From: Telopea speciosissima
Lineage: Eukaryota; Streptophyta; Magnoliopsida; Proteales; Proteaceae
Length of the DNA stretch: 64,000 nucleotides
Assembly (NCBI RefSeq): GCF_018873765.1
Contig: NC_057924.1
Coordinates: forward strand, 16,641,001-16,705,000
Direction: 5' to 3'
Under the pieces are notes generated by a model, which was given only the letters and a program-made list of their open reading frames with translations, had not been told where the DNA came from and searched no databases. The translations under genes were made by a program, and so were the position numbers. Shown in pieces: positions 32,439-45,072 of this stretch; positions within the stretch are counted from its first letter, which is position 1, and the number at the start of each line of letters is the position of its first letter.

Positions 32439-32966
32439 GTACTGTGTTCTTCCCGCCCTTTTCACCCTTTGTACCAATCCTTGCTTATTTGTTTCTTTCG
32501 TTTCAATTTCACATGGCAGAATGGAAATAGTTCCACGATCTCTTCTGAATTGTTGGATTTCTTTCAATTTTTTCTCCAAATTACATCCAAAATTATAATG
32601 ACCATTCATGGTTATATCTATTTTCAACGTCTTTGGGTTCAGTACGCGTTCTTTCGAATTTTTTGTCCCATAATTTTGCTTTTCCGAGTTCTGTGGAATT
32701 TAGAGATTAGAAAGAGAATCTGCAGTTTCGTTTGAATTTCATCCCTTTATTATTTTTGTTCATGGGTAATTTCATTTTCCCATTGGTGATCGCCGAAATT
32801 CTGGACTGCTTTTAGCTTCATTTATGGGTTTCTTATTTTTTTTTTTATTTCTAAATTTTCTTTTTCCAGTTATAGTTTGATTTTGGGAACATATATAATT
32901 TGTGATTCTGTTTGAATTTCTTGGTTTCTCTAGGTATAAAGAGTAGGGTTTGCCGGCGCATCGGTG

Positions 32967-33281
32967 TTATTCATCGTCTTTGGGTGCTTCGTCGGTGCAT
33001 CGGTGTTCTTCTTTTCCTTCATATTCCTCGAGTCTCTGAAGACCAGGGATGATTCTCATCATTCGTGGTGTCACAAGTTCTTTCTTGAACTTGAAGCCCA
33101 GATCGCTGAACCCTTTTAGCTCTTCGTATTCCAGTTCCCATAAGCTCTTGCAGCTTTTCGTCTTCCTTAATCTCCTTCCCTCACCATCAGCACTACCTGA
33201 ATATCTGAGACGATATGGGACTTTTTTAACCAAAGGAGACGATGATTGAGACCGGATTTTGGTTATTGTCGAAAGGTTCAA
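32967..33281 (-). pseudogene. captured fragment of a DUF1685 gene
   Basis: The minus-strand frame includes RRLRKTKSCKSLWELEYEEL, KGFSDLGFKF and LVTPRMMRIIPGLQRL. The series (tandem 'ELxxLKGxxDLGFxF', then 'TPRxxxIIPGLQ') is the core of the plant DUF1685 family, a group of unknown function. The piece begins at or just before 33281 and runs out of homology after about residue 85. It lies opposite in direction to the plastid-like exon 0.5 kb away, so the two were picked up separately. Confidence 0.72.
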
Positions 33282-33763
33282 CCTTGTGGGTCTTAATTCC
33301 TCTTCTTCGTTGTGAATGGGATAACTAAAGCACGACAGCAGCAGAAATTCAGAAACTGATCATTAGACTACTAGAATTACCTGAGTAGTAGTTGGAGATG
33401 TACAGCGGCTGGGTATGGGTTGCGTGGGTACAGGGGTTGGGTTACAGAGTAATATAGCTGTTGGCTGTGGGTTGCAGAGAACTTAAAAAAATGGAAGTTG
33501 TTTCTTTTTTCTTTTTTCTTTTTTGTAAAAATTTCGATTTTTTTTTATCATTATTGATAGAGGACGGTTTTTATTGTATTTTTTAATCATTGTTGATAAA
33601 TATAAAAGTCTTTTACACGTATTTGAAAAAATATTAAAAAATAACCATATAAGAGTTATCTACCATTACTTTATCCTTGGATGGTTCAGATTAAAACACT
33701 TTAATTTGACGGTTACTAAAAACCAGCATAAAAGATTCCTCTTATACACGACGTGTATGAAAC

Positions 33764-35367
33764 TTTTAGCCATAAGCTTTTGTTGAAGATTATAATCATC
33801 ATGTGTTGCTTAGGCTTATAAAGCATATATGAGACACACATGATCTTAGGGCAAAGAGGGGTCTGTCAAGAAACGGTTTGACTAATTTGAGATTCCCATT
33901 AGATAGGGGGAGTTCTAGTTTGGATACAATTTTGGGTCCTAGACCCTCCTCTAGGTGGTGACTCCTACATATATTTTCACCTTTCTTTTTTTTCCTAAAG
34001 AGGGATGAGATGGAGGACATGTAGCAATCCCCCACCATGGCATCTTGTCCTCACCACCACCCTCTGCAAGCCATCGCAACCCATTCCATCACTCATCCCT
34101 CTTGGCCCAGATCCCTTGACGCAATCCATATCCTACCCCATGACGCAATCACCGCCTTTACCCTCTGAACATCACACCGCCCGTGCCCCTGCCCGTGAAT
34201 TGCCACTCCCCTTCCCTACCCCTCCCTCCCCTATTCATCCTACTGCCCCATCCCCTCTACACTTTTCTGCGAAGAAAACAAAAGAAAAAAAAGAAGAGGA
34301 AGGAAATCCCACAGGGCCACAACGGTACGGTTTCATTTCAGATTTCTTTACCTATGTGATTTTACATCGTTGCTTATCATTTTTCTTGTGGGGATATAGT
34401 TTTCCATCACTTCATGGTTCCAACAAGTCAATTGGCACTGTGAAAAAAATTCAACCTAAGATCACGTGCGTTTCATATGTGCTTTATAATAAGCCTCAGT
34501 GATGATTATAGCCTTCAATAAAAGTTTAAATAGAAAAATGAGAATTATTTTTTTGGTAATATAAGATGGGAATTATAATTGAGTAATAAATAAGAAGTGT
34601 CTTTGTTTGTGAATTAGCAAATTTGAATATAAAGCACATATGAAACTAGGGATGTAAATGGATCGGATTTGGTTCGGATAGTGCTATATCTGTATCTGCA
34701 TCTGATTAACTTTCGAACGGATTTGGATAGTGCTAAACGGATATGGACACAGATACAGATCAGATATTTTATCCGTTTATATGTAAATATTGTTCTTCAG
34801 ATAGCTATAGTCTATCCGTATCCGTATTCATTTAGCTTTCAGATGGATTCGGATAGTGCTTAACGGATACGGAGATGGATTTTGACTATTCATTTACATC
34901 CCTATATGAAACGCACGTGATCTTAGCTTGAATTTTTTTCACACCCCTCTCCCTAGAAGCCCGTATTCGTGATCCTATTGCAGAGGGAGGGGTGGGATGG
35001 TCAACAATTTCTACCCTTAGAGGCTTCTATATTTTCCCCCCTTCCCCCTCTCCGACGGATTTTGGGGGCTTTTGCACCCCAAAAAAAAAAAATAAAAAAT
35101 TAGGGCATTTTTAGAGGGGTTTGTTAGAGAAAATGTGTGACTAATTTGAGAGTCCCATTAGATAGGGAAGCTCTAGTTTGGATGCAATCCCTTATTTATA
35201 ATTTATTTATGAGAAACAGAACGGTGCCTGACAACATCCCTTGCACCTCTCACATGGGGCAATGAATTGCCCATCCCACCCCTCCCCTTGGAAGCCCGTA
35301 TCTGTGATCCTATTGCGGGGGCTGCATAATCTTGCAGCAAACTCTTTCGTTTATTTATATACATTAC
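33764..35367. other. gene-free spacer of nested repeats
   Basis: Three copies of a word like ATAAAGCACATATGAAACGCACGTGATCTTAG occur (33812-33850 as a variant, 34455-34495 inverted, 34630-34935 split by a hAT-like element). A 70-bp 'actaatttgagagtcccattagatagg' repeat occurs at 33880 and 35130. An open frame at 34005-34502 is proline-rich and repeat-derived. Confidence 0.5.
34647..34904. mobile_element. hAT-like non-autonomous element, 258 bp
   Basis: TIRs TAGGGATGTAAATGG / CATTTACATCCCTA lie inside a perfect 8-bp duplication TATGAAAC (34639-34646, 34905-34912). It interrupts a repeat whose intact, inverted copy is at 34455-34495, which proves insertion. The interior is 'cggatatggacacagatac'-type quasi-repeat, like 6680-6955. 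Confidence 0.92.
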
Positions 35368-35852
35368 TAGGGGTGCAAGTTTGGCATGGGATGAGGTACC
35401 CTCTTGTCCCTGAGGGCAGGTTAGGGTTGGAAATTTCTAGTCCCAAGTTAGGGTCGTGCCGGGTCAGGATTGAGCCTTGGGTTGAGCCGGGCCAAACGTT
35501 GTTTTAAGTTATACTATGAAATACATATCGATATAATATATATTATAAATTTTAAATGTCACACGTATTTTGTTTTATAATATGTTACATATGATGATTT
35601 TAAGTGATAATATATTTTATTATAATGTTATTTTATACAAAATTGATATTTTTTTTCTTCGGCCTATCCTAGCCCATGCATCTTTCTCCCCCCTCTCCAT
35701 GACTAGGGCCAGTCAGGGTTAGCCTAGCCTGACCTTGTGGGAGAGTCAGGGTTGGATTTAAGGTTGGGCCAGGCCTAGGTCCAGCTAAGTGGACTCAGGG
35801 TTGGGCAGGGGTTTTAAAAAACCTGGACCAATCTGACCCTGTTGCAGCCCTA
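35368..35852. mobile_element. hAT-like element, GGGTTGGGCC type
   Basis: Ends TAGGGGTGCAAG and GTTGCAGCCCTA, flanked by TACATTAC and TACATTGT (6 of 8). The interior has two GC-rich quasi-repeat blocks around an AT-rich core, as in 23578-24265. Confidence 0.75.
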
Positions 35853-35864
35853 TACATTGTAAAT

Positions 35865-36052
35865 AGGGTTGGGTCGAACCAGGCTCAACTAGACTTCAGC
35901 CTAGGCTCGGCCCATCCCACCTCGGACTTGAAAATTGTAGCCCACGCTTACTTTGCAAGCTGAAAAGCTCAGCCCAAGTCTTGTCCAGGCTGTGGGTGGG
36001 TGGTGGGTGGTGGGGGGTCTCTGTTGGCCAGGCCAAATTGACACCCCTAATG
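35865..36052. mobile_element. hAT-like quasi-repeat module
   Basis: A 'gggttgggtcgaacc' beginning and an AAATTGACACCCCTA end. The left end is less certain and no duplication was found. Confidence 0.5.
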
Positions 36053-36064
36053 TGACCTTAAGGG

Positions 36065-36583
36065 TGTCAAATGGTCGGTTTGGCTTGGTTTTGGTTGGGT
36101 TGAACCAGTTTTAATTTCGGTCCAGTATGGTTTTGGTTTATTTTGATTTTCAATATCCAATTAATATCGGTTTAGATCGATTTGCTTTCAGGCTTAAACG
36201 ACAATGAAACCTAACATTCATATCTTATAGTAAAGAAAGATTTGATAAAAAACACTATAAATCATCTTCCCAAGTCAAACAAGTAAACAATAAAAAATAA
36301 GAAAATAAATTTGATGTATTACTGTGTAATTGGAACAAATGAAGAGGAATAAATTATAAGGGAAGATAAGTTATATTGAAATCAATGGATAAACAGAATT
36401 TGTATTGAAATCAATTTTACAAATCAATCATTGTTTATGAATGAAAAAGGAAAGAACTATTATTGAAATCAATGGATAAACAGAATTTGTAAAGAAATCA
36501 TGTTAACCTGAATTGATTCATCAAGGTATTGTTTCAGTCTTTCCGATCTGTTTTACCGATTCGGATTAGGTTTTGCCATCCCT
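36065..36583. mobile_element. hAT-like element, 'ggtttggcttgg' type
   Basis: Left TAAGGGTGTCAAATGG and right TTTTGCCATCCCTA. Decayed flanks share GTGAC. The AT-rich middle includes two copies of ATCAATGGATAAACAGAATTTG. Confidence 0.6.
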
Positions 36584-37445
36584 ACGTGACTATGTGAGTC
36601 ACGTGACCTTCCCCAACCTTAGAAGAACACGACACGTTCTCCCATGCTATACATTGAAGACCTAAAATTCTAGAAATGAAAACGAAGGGTGGATCCACAT
36701 ATATTTGCTGACCTGTCTAGATCAGGCTCAATCCTTCTGTCGTGACATTCCGTATTTAACAAATTTACGCAACAGACTTCTCTTTCACGAGCTACAAGGA
36801 CTCGCTCCCAATCTCTCTCCAGTCTCCCACAGGCCACCCACAATCCCACACTCCGACCCCATCCCTCTGTTCTCCGCACTGTCCTCTCCTGTACATCTGT
36901 TCCCTCCAAGTTCCACTTGCGTTTGATTTTTGCCATTTTGAGGCTCAAAATCCTCACCGATAGTTGAGCTCCTCTCTTGCACGGGACGATGTTCAGCACA
37001 CATCGTCCGGCTGGGAGGCCTTGATCCACACATTATTGCATTGAGATTCATGTGGTGGGGTGGATCGAAGCCCCCCAACCACATGATGTGCAATGGAGAG
37101 GAGCCGGATCAGAAAGAGATTTCCCAACGCCAAGTATGGCTGACCTGGTCCGAAAACGGAGTTCAAATTTAACACGTGTCTTTCAATTAGTAGAGGGGAC
37201 AACCACCGACTTATGGGTCCTTAAAATTTGGCAAAAAGGAATTTCGCCTCCAGTGACTGGATGTCACAGTCAAAGTGGTAAGTCCAGACCTATTCCATTT
37301 CGTTATGGAAGAGAAACGTGTCACGTTAATCTCCAGGGACGAGAGTTATCGTTTACATGCTTGCTTGGCAGACTCGTCTATATATGTGTATGAAGCTGAA
37401 GAGTGGTCTCAGTCTCTCTCTCTTATTCGAGTTCCAGAAAGAGTA
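36584..37445 (+). promoter_or_regulatory. upstream region and leader of the aminotransferase gene
   Basis: No protein was recognised. The minus strand has open frames with no known motif. The TAT frame is open upstream to 37275 but without an ATG, and the region just before the ATG is CT-rich (CAGTCTCTCTCTCTTATTCG), as in plant 5' leaders. No transcription start can be assigned. Confidence 0.45.
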
Positions 37446-40400
37446 ATGGAGAACGGAAATGGCTTGAAGATAATGGAGAAGAATGGTTTGAGTTTGAATT
37501 TGAAGTTGCAGAACGGAACGAAGGTGGATAACGGTACTCATTGGTGTTTCAGAGGAAACAAAGAACTCGACACACCTCCTGAAATCACCATTAGAGGTGT
37601 TCTAGGCATGCTTAAGGATAGTCTTGATCCTTCAGACCCTAGACCCACTATTCCTCTCGGCCATGGCGATCCTTCTTACTTTCCTTGCTTCCGTACGGCC
37701 GAGGTAGCTGAGAAATCCATCGCCGATGCTCTTCACTCTGCTAATTTCAACTGTTATGCTCCCACTGCTGGTCTCCCTTCTGCTCGCAGGTAAATTAAAT
37801 TACTACTAATTACACTCTACTTATCAGAAGTGAACATCTTCGGATGAAGATTCCTTCATTAATGGTTAATTCCCCAATCCATTAGTACTTTACAGTTGCA
37901 GGTTTACCCCCATTGTTGACCTCATGTGGCCATTTTTCAAATACGCTAATTAAAAGGATTTTTTGCTCGAATACGCTTATTCTACTCCACTAGATTCTCG
38001 GCAATTCCATCGACCTAACCTAGGATTAGTAGTTAACATTTATTCTTTTTTAATACCATAATATCTAATGAGTAATTTATAGTTTTCTCAGATTAATTGT
38101 ATAATTCTGGAGTAGTTAAGCTTTATCTTTTTCCCCTTTCACGAGTACAGGGCTGTGGCAGAGCATCTCTCTGCTGATCTTCCATACAAGTTAATAGCTG
38201 ATGATGTTTTCATCACCGTCGGTTGTACACAAGCGATTGAAGTGGCGTTATGTGCCTTGGCTCGCCCAGGTGCAAATATTTTGCTTCCTAGACCAGGTTT
38301 CCCTATCTATGAGGCTCGTGCGGTTTATAGCCATCTCGAAATACGATTTTTTGATCTTCTTCCTGAAAAGGGCTGGGACGTCGATCTCAATGCGATTGAA
38401 GCTCTCGCAGATGAGAACACAGTTGCAATGGTTATCATTAACCCTGGCAATCCTTGTGGGAATGTCTTCACTTATGAACATTTGGAGAAGGTGAGTGGGT
38501 TCCTGTCATCTCTATTCTATCCTTAGAAATTCGATTCTTGATTAGAATTGATGTTGACGGGGTTATGGATGTTTTATTTTGCTTCAGGTTGCTGAAACTG
38601 CGAGAAAGCTTGGAATCCTGGTAATTTCAGATGAGGTTTATGATCACATCACTTTTGGGAGCAAGCCATTTGTGCCGATGGGAGTATTTGCTTCCATTGT
38701 CCCAGTCCTTACTCTTGGCTCTATATCCAAAAGATGGATAGTGCCTGGTTGGAGAATCGGTTGGTTGGCCACAAATGATCCTAATGGCATCCTTAAAAAA
38801 ACTAGGGTAATTCTTATCCTTAACTTTATCCCCTGTTCTCATCCTACATTGTTTTTAGCATCATCTGCTGTTTCTTCCATTTCCTACAATACACTCTGTT
38901 ACATAACACACACGTATATTGGGCATAGAGCAGTCATCTGTTATACAGATAATCATTGAAGGAATTCGAAAGCCCAAGTGCTGAACTACTTGCATCTTTC
39001 TTCAGTATACAAGGAGGAATGGTGGATGTATAGTAAAGAAGCAACTGGCAAAACTATAGTTTGCGTATACTTTGTTTTCAAGTGATAAGTAGGTATGTAT
39101 GCATATTGTTCAGATATTGTAAATTATTCTCTATCGCTTGATAAGAAGAAAAATGGCTTAGGATGAAACAGCCAGCTCAGTCTTAGATGGCAATTTGTTG
39201 GCAGGGCCAGACAACAGGATGCAAGGACCATATATGTCATACGCCTTCTCCCAAATACAAAAAAAAGTAAGGTCCATATGGCAAACCTGGATTTTAAGCC
39301 TAACATTCAGGCCCACCCCACCTGGATGGCAGACCAGATCGGATATCCTTCTATGGTGGGTCTCCTTTTTTGACACAAATATTCCGTTTATGTTAAAACA
39401 AACCTATCTTAGCCCAGTTAATCTCTCTGTTCAGTAATTGGGACTTGGGGGGGATATGAATTTAATTGACGGTATAGGTGGCCATCGATATCGATACAGA
39501 TACGTAAAAACCATATTCGTATCATATTGGTCAGTATGACTCAGCCGATTCGATGCTTATTCCTAAAACCGGGGTGGGGGATCTTGAGTCTGAAGATTGA
39601 ATCTTATCCAACATAGAAATTTCTTTTCTTAAAAGGTGATACATTTAACAACAAATTTTCGTTTGTCACCTTTCCCTAACCACTCCACTTTAATGTCAGT
39701 TGCAATTGTTTATTGTGCCTTTAGCTAGGCTAGCATATATTCATATATATATTGGATAGTTCTGGACTGGGCCAGGGCTGATTGTGTATATGTCTACCTG
39801 CTGTCTGCCTGTGCACTCTCTCATCTAGATCCCCTTTGCCATGTACATCAGTATGGTTGGACTTCTAAGTTTTCCTTTTGGAAAATCCTGGCACCTAATA
39901 ATTTTCAATTGTTATTTGTTGCTGAGCTTTTTGCCCCGTTTCTCTGCATATACTCGTATTTAGATCAGTTGTCAGACTTTACTCTGCATGTAGGTCCATA
40001 AACAATGGTATAGAATCCACATTTTATGGTTCTTTTTCTTTTTATGTTCCACCTAAATGGTTGTCATAAAAAAAATTGGATTAGTAATGAGGCATTTACC
40101 GACTTAGAAACATGAGCATGCTCAACAAATGGCCTTCTTATTTTCACTTCATTTTAAATATTGGTTTTTAGTATTAATAGGTAACGAGTAGCTCCTGACA
40201 TTTGTAGACTTATCTCTGATATGCAAGGAACACCTTATCTTAAATTAGTAAAGCCATGATGGAGAATGTTGTGGTTCACACTTTCATTGTCTATCTGGCT
40301 TAGTTATCGATCTGAAGGGTTATGATTTATGATTCTCAATGATGTTTATTGTCAATGAATACGATGATGCCTAATGGTCTTGGCATGAAAAGATTGTAAT

Positions 40401-41288
40401 CAGAGTGAATTCTTCTTGGATCTGGATTACACTTTTAATTTGTGATTCATTAATCAAACATAAAAGGTCAAGATCATCCTTTAGTTTCTCATGGCCATGA
40501 GTATCATCAATGACTCACTGGTTTCCTTTCAGTGAGCTTGTGCTGTCATTCTCTATTATCAAGAAAATGTGTTGTGAAAATGAAATAGTTTGGCAACAAT
40601 ATACTAACCATATGATGTTTTCCAACTGCCTTTGTACATAAGCAGATTAAGATTTTAACAGGTTATAGATTTGTAATGTGGCAGCCTGTGCTAACTTATA
40701 TTTTATTGTCATTTTCCTCAGGTTGTTGACTGCATTAAGGGGTATCTCAATATCTCTGTTGATCCAACAACCTTTAATCAGGTTTGTATCTCGGATGCAT
40801 GGTTATTTCTGACTTACTTTTTCTGGATAGCAAATTGTGCATACATCCTGCTATGTAGTTCAAGGGTTGCTAGGTTTTGAAAACTATTTGATTTCTGGGC
40901 AAACCAACCACAGAAGATCGAGAAATCAAGCACTCAAATTGACACACAATTCCATGCAAATCATGTGTGATAAAGAATACTACATAAATAGACTCAGGTT
41001 AACTTCTCTGGCTCCCATTCTAATACCAAATAATAGAGGATCCTGAACAATTGAAGGTATCCTAAGCTTTTTCTCTAGGCATTATTCAATCACCATATGT
41101 ATTTCCTTTATATATTGGCTTTGACTATCTAGATTAACTTTAAATGCTTTTTCATCTTCCTTTTTTTTCTATCATGGATATTATATTGGTGGCCATAACA
41201 ATTCTAAATTTTTGGTCAGTTTATTTCTTAAAATATTTAATTGGTGTTTACAAACAAGTTTCTCATTCCTCTCTCTCTCTCTCTTTTT

Positions 41289-41319
<31 letters not shown>

Positions 41320-42081
41320 GGGGAATCAGGTGAAATGTATAGTGTATCTTTAATTCTCCCATTTCACTTAGAATATTTGAAGCTCACCTCTAAAACCTTT
41401 ACTGTTGTGCGTATCCATTGTTCAAATTTAGCTGTTTTCAGAACCATCTACTTGTCTTCCTTACTTTGATGTTTGATGACAAAATGTTTAATGCACAGGG
41501 GGCACTTCCTCATATCCTTGAGAAAACAAAAGAAGATTTCTTTCAGAATATCATAAATACCTTGGAGCACACTTCGGAAATTTGTTATCAGAAGCTAAAG
41601 GAGATTGATTGCATTACTTGTCCGCATAAAGCAGAGGGATCCATGTTTGTAATGGTAAGAAACCTGGGAAAATGGAGTTCTCTGTGCTTGGAATCAAATA
41701 GGTGCTAGAGATATTCTTGCTCATTTTTTGCAATGCAGGTAAAACTGAATCTGGGACTTCTAGAAGACATTAAGGATGATATGGACTTCTGCTTCAAGTT
41801 GGCCAAAGAGGAATCCGTGATTGTTCTTCCAGGTGAGGGGGAAAAAAAAGAAGGGCTGAGAACTGCTAAAATCTTGGAATTAGCTGATCATGCACTAATC
41901 AAACCTTTAATCTTCTGGAATTTAAGTCATTTGTAATGGATTAGGAATGACATTTGTTGCAGGTATTGTGGTGGGACTGAAAAACTGGCTCCGCATCTCC
42001 TTTGCTATTGATCCATGTTCTCTTGAAGATGCCTTGGGGAGAATAAAAGTTTTTTGCCAGAGGCATTCCAAGCAAAAGTAA
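37446..42081 (+). CDS. TAT: tyrosine aminotransferase
   Basis: Seven exons: 37446-37789, 38151-38490, 38588-38806, 40722-40781, 41499-41654, 41739-41832 and 41963-42081; all introns GT-AG, 443 aa. This is a fold-type I PLP enzyme that moves the amino group of tyrosine to 2-oxoglutarate, giving 4-hydroxyphenylpyruvate for tocopherol, plastoquinone and tyrosine breakdown; plant TATs are cytosolic. Visible motifs: [11 protein letters not shown] and [20 protein letters not shown] near the N-terminus, [10 protein letters not shown] (residues 211-220), SDEVYDH (Asp243, Tyr246), the PLP lysine K276 in [16 protein letters not shown], and the substrate-carboxylate arginine R415 in KNWLRISFA. No plastid signal is seen. 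The first ATG in frame (MENGNG) is taken as the start. The third intron is 1.9 kb. Related alliinase- and nicotianamine-aminotransferase-like clades are possible, but the text fits TAT. Confidence 0.93.
38807..40721 (+). other. long third intron of TAT
   Basis: 1.9 kb with no coding sequence or complete element recognised. A GATATCGATACAG quasi-repeat lies at 39475-39570. The ends are GTAATT and TTTTCCTCAG. Confidence 0.7.
41281..41323. repeat. CT, T and G homopolymer run
   Basis: In the fourth TAT intron a CT run passes into about 16 T and then about 25 G. Such a G-run is unusual and may be of uncertain length in the assembly. Confidence 0.85.
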
Positions 42082-42797
42082 GGGAACTACCTATCATTTG
42101 TATGAACCATGGAGAGGAGGTCATCAACTGCTCGTTGGATGTCAAGCTCCATTATATTTGCTGAAACCAGTTACCTGTCCTTTGGTCTATTGAGCATTTT
42201 AGCAGGAGGAAATCATCTGAACGAAATAATTATAATTTTAATGAAGTAATTTTATTTTTCATTTACAAGATCTTTCTTTATCTTGGAATATCAAAGCTTG
42301 AAGCATGATCGCGATAAGTGTCCTCATTTGAAACATCTCTGATGACCATCAGATTAGAAAGGAGTTAACAGCATATTTCACAACATTAGTGTCTATTCCA
42401 ATATCTGATCAGGCTTTTTCAATGGCAGTGTAAGCATGAGGTTAATCTCATAAAATCATATTGGATCTTTCCACCAAGTTGCTATTAATCTCAACACATG
42501 ACAGCTTTTTCTATCCTTCTCCTTCACAGTACATCATTCAGAGGGGCAAAAATGAAAGAAAGAAAAAAGCAAAACGTATTGTAAGGGGAAGATTCCTGGG
42601 TGAACTTGAAAAATTTCTCCATAATTAATTAGTCAGCATTCATTTCTTTATTAAATCTTTCCATATCAAAGAAGGTAAAATTTATAAACTATTCTTGAGC
42701 TATTAGCTTAAAGCAGATATAAATATGACAAAAATGACTCATCAACACTATCAGATTTTGAAGGTTACATCAACAATGCCAAAATCGTTTATTTATG
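42082..42797 (+). other. downstream flank of TAT
   Basis: Likely contains the 3' UTR of TAT (AATAAT/ATAATTTTAATG near 42225). No other feature was recognised. Confidence 0.4.
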
Positions 42798-42985
42798 GGT
42801 TAAATATACATACCCCTTAAAATATATCCAATATTCCTCAGGCACCCTTCTGATAATTTCACACGCATCCCTTGAAAATTTCACGTATACCCTTTACTCC
42901 TCTTAAACCTAAAGCCATTTAAGGCAACGCCGTTAATTTCAAGTGTTAAAGTTAAAAAAATTTCAAGTGTTGAAGTTAAAAAAAA
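42798..42985. mobile_element. single MULE-like terminal repeat
   Basis: GGGTTAAATATACATACCCC, then alternating 'acgcatccctt' and 'cacgtataccc', then GCCGTTAATTTCAAGTGTTAAAG, is laid out like the TIR of the Pack-MULE at 18484 (GGGTAATTTACACATACC...CCGTCAGCTCATGATTAACAGTGTTAAA). No partner end was found. The threonine synthase fragment begins shortly inside it. Confidence 0.6.
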
Positions 42986-43015
42986 ATTTATTGACCAAAT
43001 TACCCTTTCTTCTAA

Positions 43016-43507
<492 letters not shown>

Positions 43508-43577
43508 TAAATGTACTACTTAACTGCTGCAGAAAAACACTCTTCACTGTACTTTCTTTCTCTGGTTCAAAATCACG

Positions 43578-44514
43578 AACAGAGAGGACTCTGAAGAGGA
43601 TTAGAAAACAGTTCTAGGATTTCTACCTCGTCCATGAAAGAGAAAAATGTTAAGTTCTCGATTTGCAGATTTCAAATGGGAACCACCAGAAGAAAAAGAA
43701 AGAAATTTGTGAGTGGAATGAAAAGAAACCCTCTTTCTACGTTCCTCTATAACAAAACAGAGAGAGAAAAACATTCAACCAAAAAAAAAAAAAGATAGAA
43801 AGATTTGATCAAAATCACAGAGATTGATATATAGATCATCAAGGATGAAGAAACTATCACGACAACCGGAGCAAACTTTTAGTTCGACTAACGATTTGCA
43901 AGATCTAAAACGAAAGAATAGAGAAAAAAATGTGAAACATTTTGTAAGAATAATTGAAACAAAAATGAAGGGGATACTGAGATTGCCTAAGTTGAACGAA
44001 CACATTCTGTCCTTAAGACAATATTTGCACCGTTATTACTGTAATGGGTTACGGCAAATCTGCTTTCCAAGATAAATCAGGCTTGACTTAATCATTGTTT
44101 TGTAGGAACAATAATCTTACTTGAAAAACTATATGAGAATGACTGAATTCGTGAACTATTTATGGGCTTGCACTTGGTTGTTCGGATGGGTTGCAACCAT
44201 TAGGCTCGATGCTTGTTCGAAGGGTTACACCCTTTGGTTCAGATACCAATCCAACAGAGAGGACTCTCTGAAGAGGATTAGAAAACAATTCTAGGTTTTC
44301 TACCTCGTCCATGAAAGAGAAAAATGTTAAGATCTCGATTTGCAGATTTCAGATGGAAAACACCAGAAGAAAAAGAAAGAAATTTGCGAATGGAATGAAA
44401 AGAAACCCTCTTTCTACGTTCCTCTATAACAGAAAAGAGAGAGCGAAGCATTCAACCCAAAAAATAAAAAAAATGGAAAGAAAGATTTGATCAAAATAAC
44501 AAAGATTGATATAT
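43578..44514 (-). mobile_element. TRIM-like element: two direct repeats with a primer-binding-like site
   Basis: Direct repeats of about 260 bp (43578-43833, 44253-44514; roughly 90% alike) enclose 419 bp. Read on the minus strand, the right repeat is followed within 3 bp by TTGGTATCTGAAC (44249-44237), close to the TGGTATCAGAGC initiator-Met primer site of many plant LTR elements. No coding sequence. Clean TG...CA ends and a target duplication were not found, so simple duplication is an alternative. Confidence 0.6.
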
Positions 44515-44557
44515 ATATATATATATATATTGCGCACCTCATTATATTCCAGCATGA

Positions 44558-44741
44558 ATATGGACATTAATGTCGTGTAATGTACCTTGTATTCTAACTA
44601 GGGGGCCACTGCTAATGCCATGTAAGACAGTCTGACCTCTTTCCACTCATTAGCTCCAAGATCTCTGTACTTTGTTGGATGCCGCGGCATGATCTTCAAT
44701 AAATCTATCTTTTACCAAAAAAAAAAAATATGGACATTAAT
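44558..44741 (+). mobile_element. short retroposon with 14-bp target duplication
   Basis: ATATGGACATTAAT occurs at 44558-44571 and 44728-44741. The 156 bp between end ATCTTTTACC plus about 12 A, the LINE-tail form also seen at 12283 and 57288 on the other strand. Likely a 5'-truncated LINE or a SINE sharing its tail. Confidence 0.88.
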
Positions 44742-45072
44742 CACGCTGTTTGCTTTGCTGGAAAGAAAAAATGACACATCACCAGCACCTCTACTAATCT
44801 TTCCAGCTTTGTGCCTTTTTCGAGCAATATATAACTGGGTCCCAAATGGATTCCAATGTCAACACTACGCTTGAAAGTTAAAACCAACCAGACCAAATAT
44901 TTTGTCTTACTCCACTTCTGCTCCTCTCTTCTGCTTCTACCATCTCTGTTTTTCTACTTATCTCTCTCTCTCTCTGGGAGCCTGAGGAAGAAGCTTGATC
45001 ATAGTGGACAGAAAGAGGAACCAACGGTCTGAGACCTCCTTGATTCGTCTCCACTCTCATCTCCTTTTTGCC

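Larger units (their letters stand above)
31981..33763. mobile_element. second Pack-MULE-like element with two captured gene fragments
   Basis: TIRs of about 200 bp: left from GGTTTTCATGCACGGTCGTG, right read inward from GTTTCATACACGTCGTGTAT. Both continue with ...GAATCTTTTA, TGGTTTTTAGTAAC and GTTTTAATCTGAAC. Flanks TTTTGGGGAT and TTTTAGCCAT are a weak candidate duplication (7 of 10). There is no transposase. Inside are a plus-strand exon (32394) and a minus-strand DUF1685 fragment (33281-32967), with introns or leaders around them. Confidence 0.8.

Noticed and set aside
34005-34502. 165-codon plus-strand frame with a proline-rich stretch
   Set aside because: It lies in a patchwork of repeats, its end is one arm of an inverted repeat (34455-34495), and the composition is low complexity. 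No family resemblance.
36670-37029. Minus-strand gene upstream of TAT (119 codons)
   Set aside because: No motif, overlapping frames on both strands, and position in the likely promoter.
37275-37445. Longer N-terminus for the tyrosine aminotransferase
   Set aside because: The frame is open upstream but contains no ATG, and the added residues do not resemble a transit peptide or the family.
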